From Paraclostridium sordellii (GTDB lineage Bacteria > Bacillota > Clostridia > Peptostreptococcales > Peptostreptococcaceae), in NCBI RefSeq assembly GCF_000953675.1, contig NZ_LN679998.1, forward strand, positions 1,905,963 through 1,969,962: a stretch of 64,000 nt of DNA, written 5' to 3'. Position 1 is the stretch's first letter, and every line of letters starts with the position of its first letter. Positions 8,300-16,330 of this stretch are shown here, piece by piece. The translations under genes and the position numbers were made by a program. The notes below the pieces were generated by a model. The model was not told the DNA's origin and did not search any database. It worked only from the letters and a program-made list of their open reading frames with translations.

Positions 8300-8407
8300 A
8301 TGATATATATTTCTTTTGTTTTGATTTTATTTGTCTTATTCTATGCTTATGCTGTAAAAAATGAAAACTTAATTTTAAGGTATGAAATTGATGATTCTAA
8401 TTATTAG
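8300..8407 (+). CDS. Small membrane peptide, 35 aa
   Basis: A strong AAGGGGGG ribosome binding site sits 6 bases before an ATG that opens a 35-codon frame: MIYISFVLILFVLFYAYAVK, then a charged tail ending EIDDSNY. Residues 2-18 form one hydrophobic helix. The gene is convergent with an orphan GHKL histidine kinase and shares its terminator. It has no cysteine, so it is not a standard AgrD-type cyclic peptide precursor. I do not recognise it; a small membrane regulator or toxin-like peptide is possible. Confidence 0.5.
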   Translation: MIYISFVLILFVLFYAYAVKNENLILRYEIDDSNY

Positions 8408-8462
8408 ATAAAATAAAAAAGACTAATTTAATTAGTCTTTTTTATTTTATCTAATAATTAGA
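8396..8462. terminator. Very long bidirectional terminator, 32-bp perfect stem
   Basis: Positions 8396-8427 pair perfectly with 8431-8462 around a 3-nt loop. The stem takes in the last four codons of the 35-aa peptide gene and the last five codons of the opposing kinase gene, each with its stop, and carries A/T runs that serve as U-tracts in both directions. Confidence 0.8.
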
Positions 8463-9748
8463 GGAATTTGAATCCAAAACTCAGTTTCCATATCATCACT
8501 TTCAACTTCTATTTTACAATTATGCTCTTCTAATAATTTTTTTATAGAATACAATCCATAACCTCTATTTTCTCCTTTTGATGAATATGCCATTTCAAAT
8601 ATTTTTTCAGTATCTTTTATCTTAGAACCATTGTTTTTTATAAATATATTATAATATCCATCTTCTTCGTAAATTTCAACATGTACATACTTATAATCCT
8701 TTTCAATAGTCTTAAGTTCATCTATCGCATTGTCTATTATATTTAAAAGTATAGAACTTACTTCAGAATCTGTAAGTTCAATATTTTCTAGTAAACTATC
8801 TATACAAGCAGTTAAATCTATACCATTTTTTGAAGCTTTAAATTTTTTAGTATTTAAAATGGCATCTATACAATGATTTCCTGTTAAAAAATCTATAGAT
8901 ACATTGTTATCACATTCTGCCATTCCTAATATATATCTTTTTGCCTCTTCTATTTTTCCACTAGACATTTGCATAAGTATTATCTGCAAGTGATTCATAT
9001 AATCATGTTTTTGAACTCTTAAAGCATCTATACTATCTTCCATCTGTTTTAAATTTTTTTCCATTAAATTTTTTTCTAAGTCATTTAAAATTTTTCTTTT
9101 ATCATAATTTATCACACTAAATAATAATGTTACCAGTATTAGTAATAATGCCAGCACAAAAAATATCCTCATAATAACTTCCATATCATAGTTAACTTCG
9201 CTATGATTATATAATAGCAATATACCAATTCCTATCATTGACATAATTAAAATACTTAAATATAAAAGCATTTGCTGAACAGTTTTACTTTTTTCAGTTA
9301 TTCTTTTTGTATCTAGTTTGTGTATAAAATACTTATACTTAAGCAATTTCATTATGATAACCATAATAATCAAAGATATATAACATAGTAGTATTCTTAA
9401 ACTGCTATGTTCCAGTATATATTGAAGATTTATTCCAGTGAAATTTATACAGAATATTGTCATCATCTCAGTTGCCATTTTTATAGCTAGTATTATCGAA
9501 GTTACAACAAAACACTGAGTTATCTTAGCCTTTGAGTGTAACTTAACTAAAACAGCTACTGATATAAATACTAGTAAATTGCCAATTCCACTACTTACAT
9601 AGTTTTTTAATAAATACATTAAAATAAGATATATAGATGACATAGTTATTATACTTCTTCTATTTATACTATTTATAATAATTGATATAGAAGAAAAAAT
9701 TACTATTGATTCAGGTATTCCCATAAAAATCAAGTTTAGTATATTTAT
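8447..9748 (-). CDS. Orphan sensor histidine kinase, AgrC-like GHKL type
   Basis: Six or so membrane helices (residues 1-215) precede a cytosolic HPK10-type kinase region. The phospho-acceptor is in QKHDYMNHLQIILMQMSSGK, the N box is LLNIIDNAIDEL, and the glycine box is ENRGYGLYSIKKLLEEH. These features match AgrC/ComD-like receptors for peptides. No response regulator or AgrB/AgrD gene is adjacent. The AAAGGAG ribosome site (9763-9757) is best spaced to an ATA at 9748-9746, giving MNILNLIFMGIPE. The first common start triplet, TTG at 9733, is 23 nt away and the first ATG, at 9724, is 32 nt away. Confidence 0.83.
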   Translation of the reverse strand: MNILNLIFMGIPESIVIFSSISIIINSINRRSIITMSSIYLILMYLLKNYVSSGIGNLLVFISVAVLVKLHSKAKITQCFVVTSIILAIKMATEMMTIFCINFTGINLQYILEHSSLRILLCYISLIIMVIIMKLLKYKYFIHKLDTKRITEKSKTVQQMLLYLSILIMSMIGIGILLLYNHSEVNYDMEVIMRIFFVLALLLILVTLLFSVINYDKRKILNDLEKNLMEKNLKQMEDSIDALRVQKHDYMNHLQIILMQMSSGKIEEAKRYILGMAECDNNVSIDFLTGNHCIDAILNTKKFKASKNGIDLTACIDSLLENIELTDSEVSSILLNIIDNAIDELKTIEKDYKYVHVEIYEEDGYYNIFIKNNGSKIKDTEKIFEMAYSSKGENRGYGLYSIKKLLEEHNCKIEVESDDMETEFWIQIPLIIR

Positions 9749-9863
9749 TTTAATCGCTCCTTTTACTATTCCATATTTAAATTTTATATAGTTATATTAA
9801 CATATTTCTATATTTTTTTCTATATTTCGACAAATTTTCCCATATTCCTTTATTATTGTAATA

Positions 9864-9895
9864 AAAAAAGGCTTGAGAAAACTCAAACCTTTTTT
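9864..9895 (-). terminator. Terminator of nupC
   Basis: A 14-bp stem with one G-U wobble on the minus strand, a 4-nt loop and a U6 tail begins just after the nupC stop codon at 9898. Confidence 0.75.
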
Positions 9896-9897
9896 CA

Positions 9898-11094
9898 TTA
9901 GAATAATAATATTAATCCTACTATCATAGCTGATAACGTACTTACTAAGAATCCACCTATCATACCTTTAAAAGCTATTTCTGATATTTCCGTTCTTCTT
10001 TCTGGACAGAATACTGATATTCCTGATATACATATACCTATACTTGATATATTAGCAAATCCAGCTAAAGAAATTGACATAACTAAAGCAGTTCTAGGAT
10101 CTAATGTCTTTATAATTTTACCTAAATCTCCGAATGCTATAAATTCATTAAGAACCATTTTACTACCTAATAATTGCCCTGCAGTTAATGCATGAGATGA
10201 ATCTAATCCCATTAGGAATCCAAGTGGAGCAAATAAATAAGATAATATTTGTTGTAATGATAATCCAACTACTCCTAAAGCTCCATTGACTAAAGCAACT
10301 AATCCTGTAATAGCTATTAATGCAGCTCCTATACCAAATGCCATTTGCATACCATTGCTTGCACCTTCTGAAATAGCTGACATTATATTAGTATGTGCTC
10401 CTTTTCTATCCATTTCAACCTTCTCAACAACTTCTTCATGTTGTGTCTCTGGTATTAATATCTTAGAAACTATTATACTACTTAATGGAACTAATGCTCC
10501 AGCTATAAGTAGATATTGCATAGGTATACCCATTCCTACGTATCCCATTAAAACTGTTGCTGACATACTTCCCATACCTGATATTAAAACTAACATAAGT
10601 TCACTTGTAGTCATTAAGTGTAAGTATTTACTTACAAGTATTGGAGATTCAGTTTGTCCTAAGAACATATTTGCAACAGCAACAAGACTTTCTACTGCAC
10701 TTGTCCCTAAAACTTTTTGTATTGCACCACCGATTATTTTAACTACTAAGTTTATAACCCCTAAGTAATAAAGTGCTCCTACTAATGCCCCTATAAACAC
10801 TATATTTCCAAGAACTGAAATCGCAAATATAAATCCACTGCTACCATCAGCTAATGGACCAAATACGAAAGTAAGCCCCTCTACTCCATAACTTAATACG
10901 TTAGTTACAAAGTCAGATACTACTTGTACAACAGTTCTTCCTATAGGGAATTTAACTAAGAAAAGTGCAAGGATAAACTGTATTAGCAAAGCCTTTCCTA
11001 TAAGTTTTTTGTTTACCGACGCTTTGTCAGAAGATACTAGGTAAAGTCCACCTAATAATACTATGATTCCTAAAATGTTTAAAATTATTGACAT
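9898..11094 (-). CDS. nupC: NupC-type concentrative nucleoside transporter
   Basis: This 398-aa membrane protein matches the CNT family in length and layout. It has the Gate domain segment IGALVGALYYLGVINLVVK, the GQTESPILV motif at about residues 145-154 that contacts nucleoside, and SLAGFANISSIGICISG in the C-terminal core. It imports nucleosides with H+ or Na+. It is transcribed alone and could supply substrates to the phosphorylase/aldolase operon at the window start. An AGGAG site precedes the ATG. Confidence 0.93.
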   Translation of the reverse strand: MSIILNILGIIVLLGGLYLVSSDKASVNKKLIGKALLIQFILALFLVKFPIGRTVVQVVSDFVTNVLSYGVEGLTFVFGPLADGSSGFIFAISVLGNIVFIGALVGALYYLGVINLVVKIIGGAIQKVLGTSAVESLVAVANMFLGQTESPILVSKYLHLMTTSELMLVLISGMGSMSATVLMGYVGMGIPMQYLLIAGALVPLSSIIVSKILIPETQHEEVVEKVEMDRKGAHTNIMSAISEGASNGMQMAFGIGAALIAITGLVALVNGALGVVGLSLQQILSYLFAPLGFLMGLDSSHALTAGQLLGSKMVLNEFIAFGDLGKIIKTLDPRTALVMSISLAGFANISSIGICISGISVFCPERRTEISEIAFKGMIGGFLVSTLSAMIVGLILLF

Positions 11095-11255
11095 AGCTTA
11101 CTCCTTTTTATTTAGTTTTATGTATTAAATATATTATACACTATTTTCGACATTTTTCTACTACTTTTTATTCATTTTTATAATTTAATTTGCATATATG
11201 AGTATAATTTAATATTTATGTTATATATTCTTTACAAATCTTTTAGTTTTTATGT

Positions 11256-11283
11256 AAAAATGGGATATATATATCCCATTTTA
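11256..11283 (-). terminator. Terminator after the 108-aa gene
   Basis: A near-perfect hairpin built on TGGGATAT and its complement, flanked by A and T runs, lies 30 bp after the stop codon at 11315. Confidence 0.65.
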
Positions 11284-11314
11284 ATTTAAAAGCGTACAGC
11301 TTTTATTTATTATG

Positions 11315-11641
11315 TCAATGCTCTCTTTTGTCTATTTTTAGTTCATTAACCATAAATAAATCCATATTGAAAAAAGCATTTCCATTTAAATTAGGTTTGT
11401 ATATTACAATATCTTTACAAGACATATATTTATGATGATTGTCATTTTTTACGTTTGATATAACCCTAGATATATTTTTATCAATTAAGAATTGTATTAT
11501 CTCCCCTAATGTATTTTTACTAGTATCTTTTACAATGTATTCATTATTATCTGTATCAAATATAATTATATTAGGAGCATTATTTATATCTTGATATAGT
11601 TGAAATCTTCTTTCATCATATATAGGTATACATACTTTCAA
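11315..11641 (-). CDS. Small protein, distant NifX/NifB-C-like
   Basis: The 108-aa protein starts MKVCIPIYDERRFQLYQDIN and continues with NIIIFDTDNNEY and an ISRVIS strand. This recalls the dinitrogenase iron-molybdenum cofactor (NifX/NifB C-terminal) fold, in which an MKIAIP strand is followed by a FGRAP-like loop and an FDT strand. The characteristic histidine of that loop is absent here, and the match is weak. Cofactor binding is therefore doubtful. No conserved neighbour explains it. A ribosome site of GGAGGAA type precedes the ATG. Confidence 0.55.
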   Translation of the reverse strand: MKVCIPIYDERRFQLYQDINNAPNIIIFDTDNNEYIVKDTSKNTLGEIIQFLIDKNISRVISNVKNDNHHKYMSCKDIVIYKPNLNGNAFFNMDLFMVNELKIDKREH

Positions 11642-11735
11642 CTTAATTCCTCCTTTATATTTAAATTCTTATTATACTATATGTACAATTTTTACAATTG
11701 TGTTGTTTTTTCTACAAATTAACTTATAAAATAAA

Positions 11736-11760
11736 AAAAGAAAGCATACGCTTCCTTTTA
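11736..11760 (-). terminator. Terminator of the YczE-like gene
   Basis: A 10-bp stem with one G-U pair (AAAAGGAAGC with GCTTTCTTTT on the minus strand) is followed by a U-run. The stop codon at 11758 lies in the stem. Confidence 0.65.
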
Positions 11761-12465
11761 TTTTTCTATATTTTCATCAATTATATTTTCAACACTATAT
11801 ATTTCTTTTTGACTTTTTAAAGTTTTTGCTTTTATATATCTTAAATCATCCACTATGTATCTATGTATAACTTTTTTAGTATCAAATTTGCAAATATCAA
11901 ATGCGTATTGTATAAAAATTCCAAATACTAAAGTTGTAATTACAGTTCCAAAGCCTATACTACCGCCTAATAAAAATCCAAATATAAGAGCAAATGATTC
12001 TATACACATTTTAATCATTTTAACAGGTTTATTAGTCTTTTTTTGAATAGCTATCATAAGACCATCCCTTGGTCCACTTCCATATCCAGCACCAATATAT
12101 AGAACACAACCTAGTCCGATTATAAACATTCCTGAAAGTAACATAAAAATACCAGATATTAAGGTTTTTGATATTGGTATAATGTTATTTAACATAAAAA
12201 AGTCCATAAATATTCCAATTAAAAACATATTAAGAATCGTTCCTAAACCAAAATTTTCTCCTAATATAATGTCTATTATAATTACTAAAATTCCTAATAG
12301 CATGCTCGCTTGTCCCATAGTAATTCCTAAATTTTTAGATAGTCCATGATGAAATGCATCCCATGGTGATAGTCCTAGGTTTGCATTAATAGTTAAAACT
12401 ATCCCAAATGCACAGACAAGTAATCCTATAATTAGTCTTACTATATTTTTTATACTGTACTTCAT
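11758..12465 (-). CDS. YczE/YyaS/YitT-family membrane protein
   Basis: The 235-aa protein has about five membrane helices. LIIGLLVCAFGIVLTINANL near the N-terminus, then GLSPWDAFHHGLSKNLGIT, match the YczE/BcrT family of Firmicutes, whose function is not well defined. I start it at ATG 12465, with a GGGGG site 7 bases upstream; an in-frame ATG 14 codons earlier would overlap the preceding SDR gene and lacks a ribosome site. It lies 19 bp after the SDR stop, so the two are co-transcribed. Confidence 0.82.
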   Translation of the reverse strand: MKYSIKNIVRLIIGLLVCAFGIVLTINANLGLSPWDAFHHGLSKNLGITMGQASMLLGILVIIIDIILGENFGLGTILNMFLIGIFMDFFMLNNIIPISKTLISGIFMLLSGMFIIGLGCVLYIGAGYGSGPRDGLMIAIQKKTNKPVKMIKMCIESFALIFGFLLGGSIGFGTVITTLVFGIFIQYAFDICKFDTKKVIHRYIVDDLRYIKAKTLKSQKEIYSVENIIDENIEK

Positions 12466-12484
12466 TATTATACCCCCATATTTT

Positions 12485-13225
12485 TTATACAATAACAAAC
12501 CCTCCATTAGGACTTATAATTTGGCCAGTTATAAAGTTTGACTTTTCACTACCTAAAAATAAAGCACAATTAGCAATATCTTCTGGAGTCCCTAATCTCA
12601 TAAGTGGAGTTTCTTCTATTAACATGTCAACCGTTTCTTCTTCTAAATTATCTAGCATATCTGTTTTAATTACTCCTGGGGCTATACAATTTACTTGAAT
12701 ATTTGAAGGACCTAATTCTTTAGCTAATGCTTTAGTCATCCCTATTATAGCAGCTTTGCTAGTTGAGTAATGTACCTCATATGAACCCCCAACCATTCCC
12801 CATATAGATGATATATTTATTATTTTCCCACTCATCTGTGGAATCATATACTGAAGTGCTTTTTTTGTTGTATAAAATACACTGTTTAAGTTAGTATTTA
12901 TTACCTCATCCCATTCTTCATAACTTATATCTTTAAATAAATTAGTTCTACTTATCCCTGCATTATTAATCAAAATATCAATTCTTTCAAATTGACCTAT
13001 ACAATAATTAATCATAAGATTTACTTCTTCTTTTTTAGATACATCAGCTTTATATGTATCTACTGATAATCCTCTACTTTTTAACTCATTGTATAAATCT
13101 AATGCTTCCTTTTCTGAGTTATTATAATTAATTAAAACATTGTATCCATTTTCTGCAAATAAAGTTGCAATAGCCTTTCCTATACCTCTTGATGCACCTG
13201 TAACTAATGCTGTTTTTTTATTCAT
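12485..13225 (-). CDS. SDR-family reductase, FabG/YmfI-like
   Basis: This 246-aa NAD(P)-dependent reductase has the TGASRGIGKA cofactor loop (residues 9-18), NNAGISR, and the catalytic Ser-Tyr-Lys set in NISSIWGMVG and YSTSKAA. The SSIWG...EVHYS pattern is what I associate with YmfI, the elongation factor P 5-aminopentanone reductase, rather than biosynthetic FabG, but that is a pattern judgement. There is no fab or efp gene beside it; the YczE-like gene follows at 19 bp. Confidence 0.85.
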   Translation of the reverse strand: MNKKTALVTGASRGIGKAIATLFAENGYNVLINYNNSEKEALDLYNELKSRGLSVDTYKADVSKKEEVNLMINYCIGQFERIDILINNAGISRTNLFKDISYEEWDEVINTNLNSVFYTTKKALQYMIPQMSGKIINISSIWGMVGGSYEVHYSTSKAAIIGMTKALAKELGPSNIQVNCIAPGVIKTDMLDNLEEETVDMLIEETPLMRLGTPEDIANCALFLGSEKSNFITGQIISPNGGFVIV

Positions 13226-13257
13226 TTATCTCTCCCTTTCTTAATCAATATAAGCAT

Positions 13258-13309
13258 TATAACATAATAAATAGGAATATCATTAGATATTCCTATTTAT
13301 TATGTTATA
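13258..13309. terminator. 24-bp perfect-stem hairpin after the GGDEF gene
   Basis: Positions 13258-13281 pair with 13286-13309 around a 4-nt loop, 10 bp after the stop codon at 13320. There is no long U-run, but the stem is fully matched. Confidence 0.65.
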
Positions 13310-13319
13310 GCAACATTAG

Positions 13320-15023
13320 TTAAACTACAATCTTATTTTTACCATTATTTTTAGCTTTGTATAAATTCATGTCAGCCTTTGATAGCGTGTCCAAGCCATC
13401 ATTTAGTCTGTATGCTATTCCTATACTTATTGTTACTTTTATATCTTTACTCCAACTTAAATGCTCAACAGCTGATCTTATTAGTTCTGCAGTTAGTACA
13501 GACTCTTCTTTAAAACTATACTTATGAAGTATAACAAACTCTTCTCCACCATATCTACACAAAACACATCGTTCATTTAGTAAATTTAATATTACTGATG
13601 TTATAGTTTTTAAAACTTCATCGCCAAATTGATGTCCAAAAGTATCATTTAAATATTTAAAATTATCTATATCTATCATTAAAATAGAAAATTTAAATTT
13701 ATTATTAATCAATTCTTTATATTTTTCATCAAAATATCCTCTATTATAAACACCTGTTAGGTTATCATGTAGAGTTATATATTTCATTTTCTTTAGTCTT
13801 TTTTTATTAATTTTATACATATATCCAATAATTATTGTCCCACATAAGATAATTAACATTAAAAACCTTATAGATTCTCTATCTTTTCTTACTATATATT
13901 TTTCTTTTGCTTGTTCTAATACATAATTTGAATAATCCCTATATCTTATATTTTCATTGTTTTTTATAGCACTAATTAATTTATCTATATATATATCCTC
14001 TAATTCATACTGTTTAATTTTATCATATAATTTAACTAATTTTTCCAGTACATATTCTTCATTTAAAGAATTATTGTTTTTATAATCTGAAAATGAAAGT
14101 ATTTTATTATAAATATCTATAGATTTATAGTAATTTCCTATGCTACTATAATATTGACCTTTAGTTAAATATAAAAGTTCTTTTGTATATTTAAATATTT
14201 TTTCATCATTAAATTTCAAAAACTTTTCTGCTAACTCAATATATTCTTTAGCTAACTCATATTTGCCTTCATTTAAATATAAATTAGCTTGAATAGTATT
14301 TGCTAAAACATCGATATCAGGATAATCTTTTATATCTACATGTTTTCTATCTTTATTTATCATAGATAAATATCTTTCACATTCTCTATATTTTCCCATC
14401 CTCAAATAAATCTCTGATATATTTACATATGCATACAACCTTATTATTTCAGCTTGTTTTGGATTTTTAATATTAATTTTTAATGATTCTTTTATGGTTT
14501 CAACTCCCGTATCATAACCTTGTATTTGAGAAAATAAGACCCCTAAGTTAATTAATTGTTTTGCTTCAATTATATTATATTCCATATCTTTTGACATTAT
14601 AAGAGTATCTAATATATATTCAGATGCCTTAGCATAATTAGAATCTATTAAATATAAATTCCCTAAATTTTCATATATTTTAAATCTATGTTCTTTTGAT
14701 AAAAATTTATATTTTTCCATTTCTAAAAACATTTTTTCATTACATCTTTCTCCGTATGGTATATCTTTTATTTCTTTTGACATTTTAGCTATATCTTTGA
14801 ATAAAATATTATATTCATATTTAGGTATTTTAGAAAATGTTAAATTACATATTCGTCTTGCATTTACATAGTTTCCTTCATTTATATTATATTTAATTTT
14901 CTTTGTAGCTTCTTTTATATTTTTTTTATTATTATTAATATTTATAGATATCATAAATATTAATGTAATTATAATTCCTAAAAATATATTTAAAATTAAT
15001 TTATATTTTTTGATAAATTTCAC
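13320..15023 (-). CDS. Membrane diguanylate cyclase with TPR-like region
   Basis: The 567-aa protein has a membrane helix near residues 8-27, a long all-helical region with TPR-like repeats (about 50-370), a second helix (about 385-405) and a C-terminal GGDEF domain. The active-site motif is RYGGEEF near residue 490, with GVYNRGYFD at the domain start and YKAKNNGKNKI at its end, so c-di-GMP synthesis is likely. The residues upstream of the motif (ERCVLCRYGG) lack the RxxD inhibitory site, so product feedback may be absent. The helical region probably binds a protein or peptide signal. Transcribed alone. Confidence 0.88.
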   Translation of the reverse strand: MKFIKKYKLILNIFLGIIITLIFMISININNNKKNIKEATKKIKYNINEGNYVNARRICNLTFSKIPKYEYNILFKDIAKMSKEIKDIPYGERCNEKMFLEMEKYKFLSKEHRFKIYENLGNLYLIDSNYAKASEYILDTLIMSKDMEYNIIEAKQLINLGVLFSQIQGYDTGVETIKESLKINIKNPKQAEIIRLYAYVNISEIYLRMGKYRECERYLSMINKDRKHVDIKDYPDIDVLANTIQANLYLNEGKYELAKEYIELAEKFLKFNDEKIFKYTKELLYLTKGQYYSSIGNYYKSIDIYNKILSFSDYKNNNSLNEEYVLEKLVKLYDKIKQYELEDIYIDKLISAIKNNENIRYRDYSNYVLEQAKEKYIVRKDRESIRFLMLIILCGTIIIGYMYKINKKRLKKMKYITLHDNLTGVYNRGYFDEKYKELINNKFKFSILMIDIDNFKYLNDTFGHQFGDEVLKTITSVILNLLNERCVLCRYGGEEFVILHKYSFKEESVLTAELIRSAVEHLSWSKDIKVTISIGIAYRLNDGLDTLSKADMNLYKAKNNGKNKIVV

Positions 15024-15090
15024 CCCCTATATTATTATAATACTATTCTTTGCTTTATACTATTTTTTGACATTTTATTATACCCAATAA

Positions 15091-15123
15091 AAAAAGATTA
15101 AAGCAAAATTGCTTTAACCTTTT
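15091..15123 (-). terminator. Second hairpin downstream of the HD gene
   Basis: A stem of about 13 bp with one G-U pair, followed by T-rich sequence on the minus strand. It lies beyond the hairpin at 15201 and could back it up; I see no gene between the two. Confidence 0.55.
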
Positions 15124-15200
15124 AATAAATATAAATAATCCTATATTTTTATTTCTTTAGAATTCATACTAATATCTTTTTCTATAATTTAGTTGTTATA

Positions 15201-15245
15201 AAATTAAAAAGTTTACATAATTTAATTATTTAAACTTTTTAATTT
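15201..15245 (-). terminator. Terminator of the HD hydrolase gene
   Basis: A perfect 15-bp stem (15201-15215 with 15231-15245) with A/T-run flanks lies 26 bp after the stop codon at 15271. Confidence 0.65.
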
Positions 15246-15270
15246 TATTTTTACCATATTTATTTATATT

Positions 15271-16248
15271 CTATAAAATTTCTATATATACACCTTTTTT
15301 TATCTTCTTTGATACTTCTTTATTTATATCTATTATATTTTTATCTAGCTCTGATAGAGAATATACATTATTGTCTATATATACTCCTGGGTCTATAAGT
15401 CTTACTTTTCCTTTTATGTGTATATCATATTTTTTCTCATTAATTCTTAACTTTACATCTGGATTTAAATCTTTTACTAAATTTATTATTTCTATATTTT
15501 TAGATGATTTAAGTATCTCAAAAACTTCCTCATCAGTTTTTAATACATCTTGCATAGATAATTCATTATTATCTAATAATATTTTTATAGCCTTAGATAA
15601 TTTTTCATATGAATACCCATTTACTGGATTCATAAAAAAATCTACAACCTCTTTGTAGTAAATTTCTAAAAACCACATAGCACTTTCTAAGTTAGTTGTA
15701 ACAATTTCCCCATTTACTACACATATATTTTTCAAAAACTTATCTATATCAGATTTTTTTATATAACCATATCTATACATATCCCTAAGAGCATAATCAA
15801 CTCTGTCTGCACATAATTTTGGCGATTCCTTTTCTAGTATCGTCCACTTTGACTCATCTAGTAAAATATCTTCATAGTTATATCCATGCTTATTAAGTAT
15901 TTTTGGTATTTCAGAGTTTATGATAACTTCATTTAATATGTCTTCATGGTAGTCCTCATTATAATTACCTAGAGCAAAGTCTATAACATGTGAAAATGCA
16001 GTATGGGATATGTCATGAAGTAATCCTGCAATCTGTTCCTCAAGACTACCTCCAAGCCTTTTAATAAGAAGCATAACTCCTAAAGAATGTTCGTATCTAG
16101 TTACATTAAGATTTTTTTGTACTAAATATGTAGCTCCTACTTGATGTATTTTTTTTAATCGTTGTACAGCCTTACAATTTATTAACTCTTCTAATATATC
16201 TTCTATCTCAAATTCACCATATATATAATCTGTTACTATATTTGCCAT
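15271..16248 (-). CDS. HD-domain metal-dependent phosphohydrolase
   Basis: This 325-aa cytosolic protein has the HD metal site: TRYEHSLGVMLL (first His), GLLHDISHTAFSHVIDF (His-Asp pair), and CADRVDYALRDM (last Asp). The pattern matches the dGTPase/SAMHD1-like and YwfO-like HD group, which hydrolyse (d)NTPs or nucleotides. The substrate cannot be deduced. It precedes the large AAA gene region only by position; hairpins on both sides suggest it is transcribed alone. AGGAGG precedes the ATG. Confidence 0.86.
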   Translation of the reverse strand: MANIVTDYIYGEFEIEDILEELINCKAVQRLKKIHQVGATYLVQKNLNVTRYEHSLGVMLLIKRLGGSLEEQIAGLLHDISHTAFSHVIDFALGNYNEDYHEDILNEVIINSEIPKILNKHGYNYEDILLDESKWTILEKESPKLCADRVDYALRDMYRYGYIKKSDIDKFLKNICVVNGEIVTTNLESAMWFLEIYYKEVVDFFMNPVNGYSYEKLSKAIKILLDNNELSMQDVLKTDEEVFEILKSSKNIEIINLVKDLNPDVKLRINEKKYDIHIKGKVRLIDPGVYIDNNVYSLSELDKNIIDINKEVSKKIKKGVYIEIL

Positions 16249-16290
16249 AATATACCTCCTACTTAAATCATAAGACTATTATAACCTACA

Positions 16291-16330
16291 TATGTAAAAA
16301 GTTAGGCAAATTTGACTAACTTTTTACATA
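16291..16330 (-). terminator. Terminator of the AAA gene
   Basis: A 15-bp perfect stem (16291-16305 with 16316-16330), whose loop can also partly pair, includes the stop codon of the AAA gene at 16324-16326. Confidence 0.7.

Noticed and set aside
8300-8407. Idea that the 35-aa peptide is an AgrD-type signal precursor
   Set aside because: It has no cysteine or serine in a cyclisation position, no AgrB gene nearby, and a single long helix.
10286-10768. 160-codon open frame on the plus strand inside nupC
   Set aside because: It is antisense to a well-conserved transporter, has no ribosome site and a composition that mirrors nupC.
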